NCBI GenBank assembly: GCA_022712475.1
Contig: JALAGK010000144.1
Location: forward strand, 1 to 10,950
DNA: 10,950 nt
Direction of reading: 5' to 3'
Source of the DNA: Enterobacteriaceae bacterium
GTDB lineage: Bacteria > Pseudomonadota > Gammaproteobacteria > Enterobacterales > Enterobacteriaceae
Shown here piece after piece: positions 1 through 7,264 of this stretch. Below the pieces are notes generated by a model. It searched no databases. It was not told where the DNA came from and saw only the letters and a list, made by a program, of their open reading frames with translations. Position 1 is the stretch's first letter, and each line of letters opens with the position of its first letter. A program made the position numbers and the translations under genes.

Positions 1-1
1 C

Positions 2-823
2 TGTTCTGCTGCGCGCAATCGCGCGCTTAAAATTGCCCGTGGTGAATACATTGCGTTTGTTGATGCTGACGATATTGTTTATCCAGATATGTACAGTGTG
101 CTGATGAAAATGGCCACTGAAGATAATCTCGATATAGCACAATGCAACGCAGACTGGTTTAATGTGCGCACCGGGAGTTACAGTCATGGTATTCCTGTTG
201 AGCGTCTGACCTCCACTGAGGTACTGAGCGGCCCACAATGGTTACGCAAAGGCCTGGCCTCGTACCGCTGGACTCACGTTGTGTGGATGGGTATTTATCG
301 CCGTGAGCTGATTGAAAACCTGAAGCTGCAATTTATTCCTGGTCTGTATCATGAAGATATTCCGTGGACAACGGAAATTCTGTTTAACGCGCGTCGCGTG
401 CGCTATACCCAGCAGTCGCTTTACCGCTATTCTATTCATGACCAGTCTGTTAGCCGCACGCTGCGCAGCGGCGAGAAACACCTTATCTACCAGCGCCATT
501 ACATCCGAATTACCCGGCTACTTGAAAAGCTCAATCAGGACTACGCACGCAAGATTGTCATTTATCCGGAGTTTCGCAGCCAAATTACCCGTGAGGCGTT
601 GCGTGTTTGCCGCTCTGTGCGTAAGGAGCCGTGTGAACAAACCCGCCAGCAGATCATTTCAGAGATCATTTCCAGCGGTACTCATACGCGGATGTTGTGT
701 AATGCTCGCAGTATGAAGCTTTGGTATCAGGCGTTACTGTGGATTGTGCGTCTTTATGCCTGGCGTGCAAGAAAAGCGCACGAGCGCGGAATTGCCCGCG
801 CCCGCAGGCTGTTGTCTAAATAA
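2..823 (+). CDS. waaH: Lipopolysaccharide core glycosyltransferase WaaH (YibD), 5' end missing
   Basis: Partial GT-A fold, family 2 glycosyltransferase. The frame is open from base 2, giving 273 residues; E. coli WaaH is about 344 aa, so roughly 70 N-terminal residues, including the first nucleotide-sugar-binding strand, lie outside the window. Visible are the ARN...A.GEY stretch (partial residues 4-16) and the FVDADD motif (19-24), whose Asp residues bind metal and UDP-sugar in this family. The downstream CNADW, WTHVVWMG, TRLLEKLN and ALRVC.(S/A)VRKEP segments match E. coli YibD as I recall it. In E. coli, WaaH adds glucuronic acid to heptose III of the LPS inner core under phosphate starvation (PhoB control); the promoter is not in the window, so that control cannot be checked. 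It converges with yibQ, with 6 bases between the stop codons and no convincing terminator. Confidence 0.87.
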   Translation, partial: CSAARNRALKIARGEYIAFVDADDIVYPDMYSVLMKMATEDNLDIAQCNADWFNVRTGSYSHGIPVERLTSTEVLSGPQWLRKGLASYRWTHVVWMGIYRRELIENLKLQFIPGLYHEDIPWTTEILFNARRVRYTQQSLYRYSIHDQSVSRTLRSGEKHLIYQRHYIRITRLLEKLNQDYARKIVIYPEFRSQITREALRVCRSVRKEPCEQTRQQIISEIISSGTHTRMLCNARSMKLWYQALLWIVRLYAWRARKAHERGIARARRLLSK

Positions 824-829
824 TGGATA

Positions 830-1783
830 TTATCTCCGTGGGTTATCCCACCCTTGCCATTGCAGCTGGTAGTATTTCACCAGCGTACTCTCGCTAATGC
901 TTTCACGTAGGATAGTAAAGAAACGGCTGGCGTTAACCGGTTCCGGCAGGTGTTTAACCCGGCACTGCTTCACGCCACGAAACGGATTGCGTGGGGTCGC
1001 TGGCTCCTGAGGAGACGGTGACGACGGGCGAGTGTCTGGCGTAGAGTGGTCAACCTGTGGTTCATTTAGCAGCGAACCTGGGCGTACCAGGGTGATATCC
1101 GCAGGGAGTGTTGGGATCATCTGTTGCAGCACGCGAACGGTGGAAGGATGTGGGTGCCCAATGGCAATGGCAGAACCATTACGACGTGCCAGCTCTACTG
1201 CGCGGGTAAACTGCTGGCGAATGGCGGCCTCGTTCTGATTGTCGTCAAGAAACACCTTACGCTTTATCACCTTCACGCCAGTTCCCGAGGCTGCGCGCAT
1301 AGCCTGGCTGTTGCCGATAGTCATGCTGTCGAGAAAGTAAAGGTTGTAACTTTCCAGTGCCTGCATCACTTTTTGCATGCCGAACAGACTGGAGGTCATG
1401 GCGCTGCCCATATGGTTATTCAGGCCTACCGCATACGGCACCTTATCGACGGCATCACGGATAATGCGCTCAATTTCAGTGCTGCTCATCTCCGGGCGTA
1501 GCGTGTCTTTCTCAAGTGGTTGTTTACTTAGCGGTGCCATGGGTAAGTGAATAAGGACTTCATGGCCGGCGTTGTGGGCCTTGGTTGCCATCTCTTTAGC
1601 ATGAGGTGCATTGGGCAGCACGGCAACGGAGACTGGCGCGGGCAGGGCTATGACCTGCTTTTCCTGCTGTGGACGGTAGCCAAAATCATCGATGACCAGC
1701 GCCAGTTTACCGGCATGAGCGGGTACGGCCACCAACCCTGGCAAGATGGCCAGAGCAAAAAAAATACGTTGAAATTGCAACAA
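830..1783 (-). CDS. yibQ: YibQ, exported divergent polysaccharide deacetylase family protein
   Basis: 317 aa, close to the E. coli length of about 319. Residues 1-24 form a signal peptide: a basic start, a hydrophobic core and a cleavage site after AHA. The mature part is a divergent polysaccharide deacetylase (DUF610-type NodB-like fold) with IDDFGY (31-36), LIHLPM (77-82), NNHMGS (122-127), FLDS (150-153) and GHPHP (209-213), the Asp/His positions expected near a metal site. The substrate is unknown. A Pro/Ser-rich stretch (about 247-266) separates this core from a C-terminal tail. The start is TTG at 1783, 3 bases after the envC stop, with AGGA inside the end of envC as ribosome site; a second TTG follows at 1780. 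Coupling to envC suggests an envelope role, but this is inference. Confidence 0.88.
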   Translation of the reverse strand: MLQFQRIFFALAILPGLVAVPAHAGKLALVIDDFGYRPQQEKQVIALPAPVSVAVLPNAPHAKEMATKAHNAGHEVLIHLPMAPLSKQPLEKDTLRPEMSSTEIERIIRDAVDKVPYAVGLNNHMGSAMTSSLFGMQKVMQALESYNLYFLDSMTIGNSQAMRAASGTGVKVIKRKVFLDDNQNEAAIRQQFTRAVELARRNGSAIAIGHPHPSTVRVLQQMIPTLPADITLVRPGSLLNEPQVDHSTPDTRPSSPSPQEPATPRNPFRGVKQCRVKHLPEPVNASRFFTILRESISESTLVKYYQLQWQGWDNPRR

Positions 1784-1786
1784 AAC

Positions 1787-3055
1787 TTATCTTCCTAACC
1801 ACGGCAGTGGATTTACAGCCTGACCCTGGCGTCGGATTTCAAAATAAAGTGACGGTCTGCCCTGACCGCCGCTGCTGCCCACCAGTGCGACGGGCTGACC
1901 TGCACGAACTTGTGCGCCTACGTTAACCAGCGCGCTTTGATTATAGCCATACAGGCTCATATCGCCTTTGCCGTGTTCCACTACGACCACCAGGCCATAG
2001 CCCTGTAACCAGTCAGCAAGGATCACGCGCCCATCCGCAATAGCTCGTACTTCGGTACCTTCAGACGCACCGATAACGATGCCCTTCCAGCGTAGCTCAC
2101 CTTGTAGCTGTTCGCCGTAGCGGTGCAGCAGCGATCCCCTGACCGGCCAGCGGGCCTGGCCACGTGGCGCACCGAGACCGCCGGTGCGTGCTATTAGCGA
2201 TTGTTCGCTTTGTGTTGGCTTATAGGTGGTCCCTTTGCGGGTCGCTTCCTGCTGACGGTCACGCACCTGCTGGGCTTCTTTCGCCTCACGCTCGGCGCGA
2301 GCTTTGGCTGCGGCTTCGGCACGGGAGATGCTGTGGCGCAGACGGGATTCGTTGCGACGTAATTCACTGAGCTGTTGCTGGCCTTTTTGGATGGAGGACT
2401 CAAGGCTACTCAGGGTTTTTTTACGCTCATTGCGGGCTTCTTCAAGCTTTGCCTGCTGGGCACGCTGGCTGTAGAGCAGTGTCTGCTGCTGTGACTGTTT
2501 TTCTTCCAGCGCGGCGCGTTGTTCAGTGACTTCTGCGCGCGTTTGCTGCAACTGCGCAATGGTTTCCTGGCGAGCCTGGTTCAGGTAACCGAAATAGGCC
2601 TGTAATCGCTGGCCGCGCTGGCTCTGCTCATTGCTGAGCAGTAATTCAATGCCGGAATGCGGTCCCTGGCGAAACGCAGCATCAAGCTGGGCTGCAAGAT
2701 TGCGCTCTTGCGCTGCTCGCTGTTTTTCAAGACGGGCAACAGAGGCGTTCATTTCGCTAATCTGGCGATTAAGCTGCTCAAGCGTATTTTGTGTTTCCCG
2801 CAGCTTGCGTGCGGCGGTGGCAATAGCTTTTTCCTGGGCCTGTAGCTGCTCAAGGAGCGAGGCGCGCTGTTGCTGCTGTTGGCGCACGGCGCGTTCTTTT
2901 GTGGCAATGTCCTGCTGGAGGTTTTTAAGCTGAGTGCGATCGTCCGCGTGAGTAACTGACGGACATAGCAAAACGCCAGCGCTGAGTGCGCTGGCGTAGA
3001 TCATGGGTCGGAGAGTTCTCTCCCATGTTAATAAAGCGATCGCCTTTCCCCTCAT
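1787..3055 (-). CDS. envC: EnvC, murein hydrolase activator of cell division
   Basis: 422 aa (E. coli 419). Residues 1-37 form a long signal peptide with hydrophobic core MIYASALSAGVLL and a cut after THA. About 38-280 is a Gln/Glu/Lys/Arg-rich coiled coil containing LDAAFRQG and QRLQAYFGYLNQARQ. About 302-418 is a LytM (M23) domain. That domain is degenerate: the usual HxGxD is replaced by WKGIV and the final HxH by SLYFE, so the zinc ligands are absent. This is normal for EnvC, which does not cut murein itself but activates the amidases AmiA and AmiB at the septum, under FtsEX control. It starts 9 bases after the gpmI stop, so it is probably translated from the gpmI transcript. The chosen ATG has no clear Shine-Dalgarno; the ATG at 3004 would remove the positively charged N-terminus. 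Confidence 0.95.
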   Translation of the reverse strand: MRGKAIALLTWERTLRPMIYASALSAGVLLCPSVTHADDRTQLKNLQQDIATKERAVRQQQQQRASLLEQLQAQEKAIATAARKLRETQNTLEQLNRQISEMNASVARLEKQRAAQERNLAAQLDAAFRQGPHSGIELLLSNEQSQRGQRLQAYFGYLNQARQETIAQLQQTRAEVTEQRAALEEKQSQQQTLLYSQRAQQAKLEEARNERKKTLSSLESSIQKGQQQLSELRRNESRLRHSISRAEAAAKARAEREAKEAQQVRDRQQEATRKGTTYKPTQSEQSLIARTGGLGAPRGQARWPVRGSLLHRYGEQLQGELRWKGIVIGASEGTEVRAIADGRVILADWLQGYGLVVVVEHGKGDMSLYGYNQSALVNVGAQVRAGQPVALVGSSGGQGRPSLYFEIRRQGQAVNPLPWLGR

Positions 3056-3064
3056 GGGGAAGGA

Positions 3065-4612
3065 TTATTCCACGATGAACAGCGGCTTACCAGTCATCTC
3101 TTTCGGGATTTCCATACCCATCAGGCTCAGCATTGTCGGTGCGATGTCCGACAGCTTGCCGCCGTCGACCGCTTTGACGGTTTTTGCACCAACATAGATA
3201 AGCGGTACTGGCAGGTTGGTATGTGCCGTGTGCGCCTGGCCGGTTGAAGGGTCGCGCATCTGCTCAGCATTACCGTGGTCGGCGGTGATAAGCAGCTGGC
3301 CGCCAGCGGCTTCTACAGCGTGTGCAACCTCATCAATGCAGCGGTCAAGCGCTTCTACAGCCTGCACAGCGGCGTCAAATACGCCAGTGTGGCCTACCAT
3401 ATCACCGTTCGGGTAGTTACAAATGATGGCGTCATACTTGCCGCTACCGATGGCTGCAACCAGTTTACTGGTCAGCTCTTCAGAGCTCATTTCTGGTTGC
3501 AGATCGTAGGTCGCTACCTGTGGGGACTGAATCAGAATACGGTCTTCGCCGGCAAATGGCTCTTCTACGCCACCGTTAAAAAAGAATGTAACGTGAGCGT
3601 ATTTTTCGGTTTCAGAAATGCGCAGCTGACTCTTGCCTTGTTTTGCCATCCATTCGCCAAAGGTATTCAAAAGCGCACTCGGCGGGTAAGCGCAGGCAGT
3701 TTTGATATCAGGGGCTTATTCGGTCAGCATGACAAATTCGCAGAATTTCACCACTTTTTTGCGGCTGAAGCCGTCAAAGTCGGTGTTTACAAAAGCGCGA
3801 GTTATCTGACGAGCGCGGTCAGCACGGAAGTTCATGAAAATCAGCGCGTCGCCGTCTTCCATTGCCGCACTGTCGTCACCAGCGGCACGAATCACGGTCG
3901 GTTTGACGAATTCGTCGTTTTCATCGCGGGCATAGGCAGCCTGCAGACCTGCAACGGCGCTGTCAGCCTGGAACTCACCTGCGGCCTGCGTCATCAGATC
4001 ATAAGCCAGTTCTACGCGGTCCCAACGGTTGTCGCGGTCCATTGCATAGTAGCGGCCAATGATTGATGCGATACGGCCCTTGCCAAGGCTTGCGAATTTA
4101 TCTTCAAAACGCTTGAGTGTGGTTTCGGCGCTACGTGGCGGCGTGTCACGACCATCAAGAAACGCATGCAGATAGATTTTTTCTGCGCCGCGTTTGGCGG
4201 CCATGTCGACCATTGCCAGGATGTGATCTTCGTGGCTATGTACGCCACCTGGCGACATCAGACCCATGATATGTACCGCTTTACCTGCGGCAGTTGCATG
4301 GTCTACAGCCGCTGTCAGGGCAGTATTTTCGAAGAAGGTGCCTTCTTTGATTTCCACATCCAGGCGCGTGAGGTCCTGATAGACGATACGGCCTGCGCCA
4401 AGGTTTACGTGGCCAACTTCAGAGTTACCCATCTGGCGGTCCGGCAGACCCACTTCCAGCCCGGAAGCGTCAACTAGCGTGTGCGGGCGTTTGCTCCACA
4501 GCGCGTCCATCACCGGCGTGCGTGCGCTGGAAATAGCGTTGTCCTGCTGGTCTTCGCGATAGCCATAACCATCCAGAATCACCAGTACCATGGGTTTTTT
4601 AGAAACCGACAT
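3065..4612 (-). pseudogene. gpmI: Cofactor-independent phosphoglycerate mutase, interrupted by an in-frame TAA at codon 299
   Basis: Also called gpmM. The enzyme interconverts 3- and 2-phosphoglycerate in the cytosol using two Mn ions and a phosphoserine. The frame runs 515 codons (E. coli 514 aa), starting at ATG 4612 with GAGG upstream. The first part (1-298) has DGYG (14-17), catalytic Ser64 in MGNSEVGH and the transferase domain with DGRDTPPRS and GRYYAMDRD. Codon 299 (3718-3716) is TAA, where the family has Tyr of TEYAADIK. The frame continues unchanged with [31 protein letters not shown] and [11 protein letters not shown], which supply the remaining metal ligands (Asp/His), to the usual C-terminus. 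The short product lacks those ligands and should be inactive. No good restart with a ribosome site follows the stop. Intact motifs on both sides suggest a recent change or a sequence error. GpmA, if present elsewhere, could compensate. Confidence 0.93.
3716..3718 (-). other. Premature ochre stop inside gpmI
   Basis: Read on the minus strand, ACC GAA TAA GCC CCT GAT ATC encodes T E stop A P D I. Relatives have T E Y A A D I, so a TAT or TAC codon has become TAA. Both flanking parts are in the same frame (3716 minus 3065 is 651, divisible by 3), so this is a substitution and not a frameshift. It lies near the second linker joining the transferase domain back to the phosphatase domain. Confidence 0.9.
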
Positions 4613-4859
4613 TGCAAATGACCTCATGCATAAAAGATAAAAATTTTGCGTAATTTTACTACACACTGTTTGGATGGATAGCCTCTGGAGATCAAAGAAG
4701 CGCCTGGAATCGTCAGATTACGACAGTGATTTCAATATTTTTTCGTAACAGTACGCAGAAAATGCATTCACTGTGGTTCACTGGCTGTAATTGACACAGC
4801 GCGCAGGTATACTCTGCACTGGTTTTCATCTTTATATTTGTCGGGAGTTGTTACCCCCC
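4613..4859. promoter_or_regulatory. Divergent intergenic region between gpmI and yibN
   Basis: These 247 bases separate two divergent gene groups and must hold both promoters. Toward yibN there is a good -10 hexamer, TATACT, at 4808-4813. The only TTGACA (4791-4796) is just 11 bases upstream of it, too close for a normal sigma-70 pair, so the true -35 is unclear. Toward gpmI the minus strand has an AT-rich stretch with TAAAAT preceded by TGT (around 4652-4662), a possible extended -10 type promoter with a poor -35. I see no CpxR box or other recognisable operator. The region is AT-rich near gpmI and has a T run at about 4737-4743. Confidence 0.45.
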
Positions 4860-5291
4860 ATGCAAGAGATTATGCAATTCGTTGGCCGCCATCCGATACT
4901 GAGTATCGCGTGGGTTGCGCTTCTGGGAGCCGTTATCTATACCACTTTTAAAGGCATGACCTCCAAAGTGAAGGTTATTAGCCGCGGTGAAGCTACGCGT
5001 CTTATCAACAAAGAAGACGCTGTTGTGGTGGATGTGCGCCAGCGTGATGAGTTTCGCAAAGGACACATTTCTGGCGCGCAGAACCTGCTGCCAGCCGATA
5101 TCAAAAACAGCAATTTGGGGGAGTTGGAAAAACACAAAAACAAACCCATTATTGTTGTTGATGCAAATGGGATGTCGGCTCAGGAGTCAGGCAATCATCT
5201 CTATAAAGCCGGTTTTGAGCAGGTCTTCGTGATGAAAGAAGGCGTGGCTGGCTGGAGTGGCGAGAACCTACCGCTGGTACGCGGGAAATAA
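4860..5291 (+). CDS. yibN: YibN, membrane-anchored rhodanese-like protein without a catalytic cysteine
   Basis: 143 aa, the same length as E. coli YibN. Residues 12-28 are one hydrophobic membrane anchor after [12 protein letters not shown]; the rest is a rhodanese fold facing the cytosol in the family, with [19 protein letters not shown] (55-73) and [12 protein letters not shown] (128-139). The active-site loop (about 100-107) reads VDANGMSA, and the whole protein contains no cysteine, so it cannot act as a classical thiosulfate sulfurtransferase. A binding or scaffold role is more likely; the E. coli protein has been reported to associate with the YidC insertase, which I recall but cannot verify here. 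The start at 4860 gives the family N-terminus; GGGAG lies 12 bases upstream. Met5 (ATG at 4872) is a possible alternative. The frame is open further upstream to 4791, but that extension has no family support. grxC follows 17 bases later. Confidence 0.92.
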   Translation: MQEIMQFVGRHPILSIAWVALLGAVIYTTFKGMTSKVKVISRGEATRLINKEDAVVVDVRQRDEFRKGHISGAQNLLPADIKNSNLGELEKHKNKPIIVVDANGMSAQESGNHLYKAGFEQVFVMKEGVAGWSGENLPLVRGK

Positions 5292-5308
5292 ACGCACTGG
5301 AGCGACCT

Positions 5309-5560
5309 ATGGCCAATATCGAAATTTATACCAAAGTCACCTGCCCTTATTGCCACCGTGCAAAGGCGTTGCTTGAGAGCAAAGGCGTGACGTTTGAAGA
5401 ACTGCCGATTGATGGCGATGCGTCTAAGCGCGAAGAAATGATAAAGCGCAGCGGCCGTACGACGGTGCCGCAGATTTTTATTGACGCACAGCATATTGGT
5501 GGCTGTGACGATTTGTATGCACTGGATGCAAAGGGCGGGTTAGACCCCCTGCTAGCCTGA
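5309..5560 (+). CDS. grxC: Glutaredoxin 3 (GrxC)
   Basis: 83 aa, identical in length to E. coli Grx3. It is a small thioredoxin-fold cytosolic enzyme that uses glutathione to reduce protein disulfides and mixed disulfides and can serve ribonucleotide reductase. Visible are the dithiol site CPYC (Cys12, Cys15) after strand 1, the TVPQIFI stretch with the cis-proline, and GGCDDL, which binds glutathione and carries the extra Cys found in Grx3. The start is ATG 5309 with GGAG 7-8 bases upstream. It is co-directional with yibN (17-base gap) and precedes secB by 138 bases that include a GC-rich hairpin, so part of the transcript may end or be processed there. Confidence 0.97.
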   Translation: MANIEIYTKVTCPYCHRAKALLESKGVTFEELPIDGDASKREEMIKRSGRTTVPQIFIDAQHIGGCDDLYALDAKGGLDPLLA

Positions 5561-5565
5561 TGTGG

Positions 5566-5591
5566 GTTTGCCCGCCGCTTTGCGGGCAAAC
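5566..5591 (+). terminator. GC-rich hairpin downstream of grxC, no T tract
   Basis: Bases 5566-5575 (GTTTGCCCGC) pair perfectly with 5582-5591 (GCGGGCAAAC) around a 6-base loop, CGCTTT. It begins 5 bases after the grxC stop. No T run follows (next bases GTACAGCAAAGG), so it is not a textbook intrinsic terminator. It may be a weak terminator or a 3'-end stabiliser or processing point that lowers secB-gpsA expression relative to yibN-grxC. Confidence 0.55.
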
Positions 5592-5698
5592 GTACAGCAA
5601 AGGCCAGTCAATGAATAACCGGGAATGCGGGGGCAGATAATACCGCCGGACCCGTTGTTGAATGGAATTTAAAACATCATTTTTTGAGGGTTTCTTTA

Positions 5699-6172
5699 AT
5701 GTCTGAACAAAACAACACCGAAATGGCTTTCCAGATCCAGCGCGTTTATACCAAAGACGTTTCTTTTGAAGCGCCAAACGCACCGCAGGTTTTCCAGAAA
5801 GAATGGCAGCCGGAAGTGAAACTGGACCTGGATACGGCGTCAAGCCAGCTGGCAGACGGTGTTTACGAAGTTGTGTTGCGCGTAACCGTAACGGCTAGCC
5901 TGAATGACGAAACCGCATTCCTTTGTGAAGCGCAGCAGGCAGGTATCTTCAGCATTGACGGTATTGAAGGTCCGCAGCTGGCACATTGTCTGGGTGCATA
6001 CTGCCCGAATATTCTGTTCCCGTATGCTCGCGAATGCATTACGAGCCTGGTATCACGCGGTACTTTCCCGCAGCTGAACCTGGCGCCGGTAAACTTTGAT
6101 GCGCTGTTTATGAATTATTTACAGCAGCAGCAGGCGGGCGCTGAAGGTGAGCAACCGCATCAGGATGCCTGA
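5699..6172 (+). CDS. secB: Protein export chaperone SecB
   Basis: 157 aa (E. coli 155). SecB forms a tetramer in the cytosol that keeps precursors of exported proteins unfolded and passes them to SecA. The sequence follows the family throughout: [71 protein letters not shown] and [21 protein letters not shown]. The C-terminal tail ([16 protein letters not shown]) is the acidic SecA-interacting tail and accounts for the two extra residues. The start is ATG 5699 with GAGGG about 9 bases upstream; a longer frame starting at 5684 adds five residues not seen in the family. The stop overlaps the gpsA start by one base (TGATG), so the two are translationally coupled. Confidence 0.97.
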   Translation: MSEQNNTEMAFQIQRVYTKDVSFEAPNAPQVFQKEWQPEVKLDLDTASSQLADGVYEVVLRVTVTASLNDETAFLCEAQQAGIFSIDGIEGPQLAHCLGAYCPNILFPYARECITSLVSRGTFPQLNLAPVNFDALFMNYLQQQQAGAEGEQPHQDA

Positions 6173-7185
6173 TGAACGCCCTTAATGCGTCAATGACAGT
6201 GATCGGTGCCGGCTCTTACGGCACCGCTCTTGCCATCACTCTGGCGAGAAATGGTCACGAGGTTGTGCTTTGGGGGCATGATCCAAAGCACATTGCTTTA
6301 CTCCAGCACGACAGATGTAATGCCGCTTTCCTTCCCGATGTTCCCTTCCCTGACACGCTACATCTTGAAAGCTCGCTTGCCGATGCGCTGAGCGCAAGCC
6401 GCGATATTCTGGTTGTAGTGCCAAGCCATGTATTTGGTGAAGTGCTGAGCCAGATTAAGCCGCTGATGCGCCCGGATGCGCGCCTTGTCTGGGCAACAAA
6501 AGGCCTTGAGGCGGAAACAGGGCGTCTTTTGCAGGACGTGGCGCGTGAAGTGCTGGGTGAGAGCATTCCGCTAGCGGTGATTTCCGGGCCGACGTTTGCC
6601 AAAGAGCTGGCGGCGGGTATGCCAACCGCGATTGCTGTCGCGGCCACTGACGATGCCTTTGCCCAGGATTTACAGCAGTTGCTGCACTGTGGCAAAAGCT
6701 TTCGTGTGTATCGTAACCACGACTTCACTGGTGTGCAGCTTGGCGGCGCGGTGAAAAACGTTATCGCCATTGGTGCGGGTATGTCGGATGGCATTGGCTT
6801 TGGTGCCAACGCACGTACGGCGCTGATAACGCGCGGTCTTGCGGAGATGACGCGGCTTGGCAGTGCGCTTGGTGCCGATCCTGCCACATTCATGGGCATG
6901 GCGGGGTTAGGTGATCTGGTACTGACCTGTACCGACAACCAGTCGCGTAACCGCCGTTTTGGCATGATGCTGGGGCAGGGAATGAATGTGACTAGTGCCC
7001 AGGAAAAGATTGGTCAGGTGGTTGAGGGCTATCGCAATACCAAAGAAGTGCGTGAACTGGCCGCACGTTTTTGTGTAGAAATGCCAATAACTGAGGAAAT
7101 TTATCAGGTATTGTATTGCGGAAAAAATGCGCGCGAGGCAGCATTAACGTTATTAGGACGTACGCGCAAAGACGAAAGCCACTGA
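6172..7185 (+). CDS. gpsA: sn-glycerol-3-phosphate dehydrogenase [NAD(P)+]
   Basis: 337 aa (E. coli 339). It reduces dihydroxyacetone phosphate to sn-glycerol 3-phosphate, the backbone for phospholipid synthesis, in the cytosol. The N-terminal Rossmann fold carries the GAGSYG dinucleotide-binding loop (12-17). Family active-site residues are present: Lys110 in [13 protein letters not shown] (138-145), Lys195 in GGAVKN and Asp248 in GLGDLVLT. The C-terminal helical domain ends RTRKDESH, slightly shorter than E. coli. The ATG overlaps the secB stop by one base, so translation probably depends on ribosomes finishing secB; no separate strong ribosome site is needed. A hairpin with a T-rich tail follows in the 79-base gap to cysE. 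Confidence 0.97.
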   Translation: MNALNASMTVIGAGSYGTALAITLARNGHEVVLWGHDPKHIALLQHDRCNAAFLPDVPFPDTLHLESSLADALSASRDILVVVPSHVFGEVLSQIKPLMRPDARLVWATKGLEAETGRLLQDVAREVLGESIPLAVISGPTFAKELAAGMPTAIAVAATDDAFAQDLQQLLHCGKSFRVYRNHDFTGVQLGGAVKNVIAIGAGMSDGIGFGANARTALITRGLAEMTRLGSALGADPATFMGMAGLGDLVLTCTDNQSRNRRFGMMLGQGMNVTSAQEKIGQVVEGYRNTKEVRELAARFCVEMPITEEIYQVLYCGKNAREAALTLLGRTRKDESH

Positions 7186-7211
7186 CGGAATAAACAATCA
7201 TCACCGCAGCG

Positions 7212-7250
7212 GCCCGGCAATTTGCTTACAGATTGCCGGGCTCGTTATTT
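7212..7250 (+). terminator. Candidate intrinsic terminator or attenuator between gpsA and cysE
   Basis: Bases 7212-7221 (GCCCGGCAAT) pair perfectly with 7232-7241 (ATTGCCGGGC) around a 10-base loop. The following TCGTTATTTT (7242-7251) is T-rich but not a pure run. It starts 26 bases after the gpsA stop and ends about 14 bases before the cysE start. If it terminates, cysE would be partly uncoupled from gpsA; I see no convincing separate cysE promoter, so partial read-through is likely. Confidence 0.6.
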
Positions 7251-7264
7251 TCTGGGAGAGAGCA

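Noticed and set aside
838..851. Small inverted repeat GTGGG/CCCAC as a terminator between waaH and yibQ
   Set aside because: The stem is only 5 bp, lies inside the yibQ coding end and has no T tract.
3065..3670. The distal gpmI part as a separate gene starting at TTG 3670
   Set aside because: It starts inside the conserved gpmI sequence without a ribosome site and lacks the first metal ligand and the catalytic Ser; it is the 3' part of the interrupted gene.
3700..3760. A frameshift as the cause of the gpmI break
   Set aside because: The segments before and after the stop are in the same frame, and family residues continue directly after the TAA codon.
3275..4066. Long plus-strand open frame of 263 codons opposite gpmI
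   Set aside because: It is antisense to conserved gpmI codons, resembles no protein family I recognise and has no clear ribosome site; it is a shadow of the minus-strand gene.
4791..4813. TTGACA and TATACT as one sigma-70 promoter for yibN
   Set aside because: The spacer is only 11 bases, well short of the usual 16-18; each hexamer may be incidental or pair with another element.
6255..6965. Minus-strand open frame of 236 codons opposite gpsA
   Set aside because: Ser/Ala/Pro-rich composition typical of the reverse complement of a GC-rich gene; gpsA is plainly the real gene.
7222..7250. TTGCTT and TTATTT with a 17-base spacer as a cysE promoter
   Set aside because: Both hexamers are poor matches, they overlap the hairpin, and transcription would start almost at the ribosome site.
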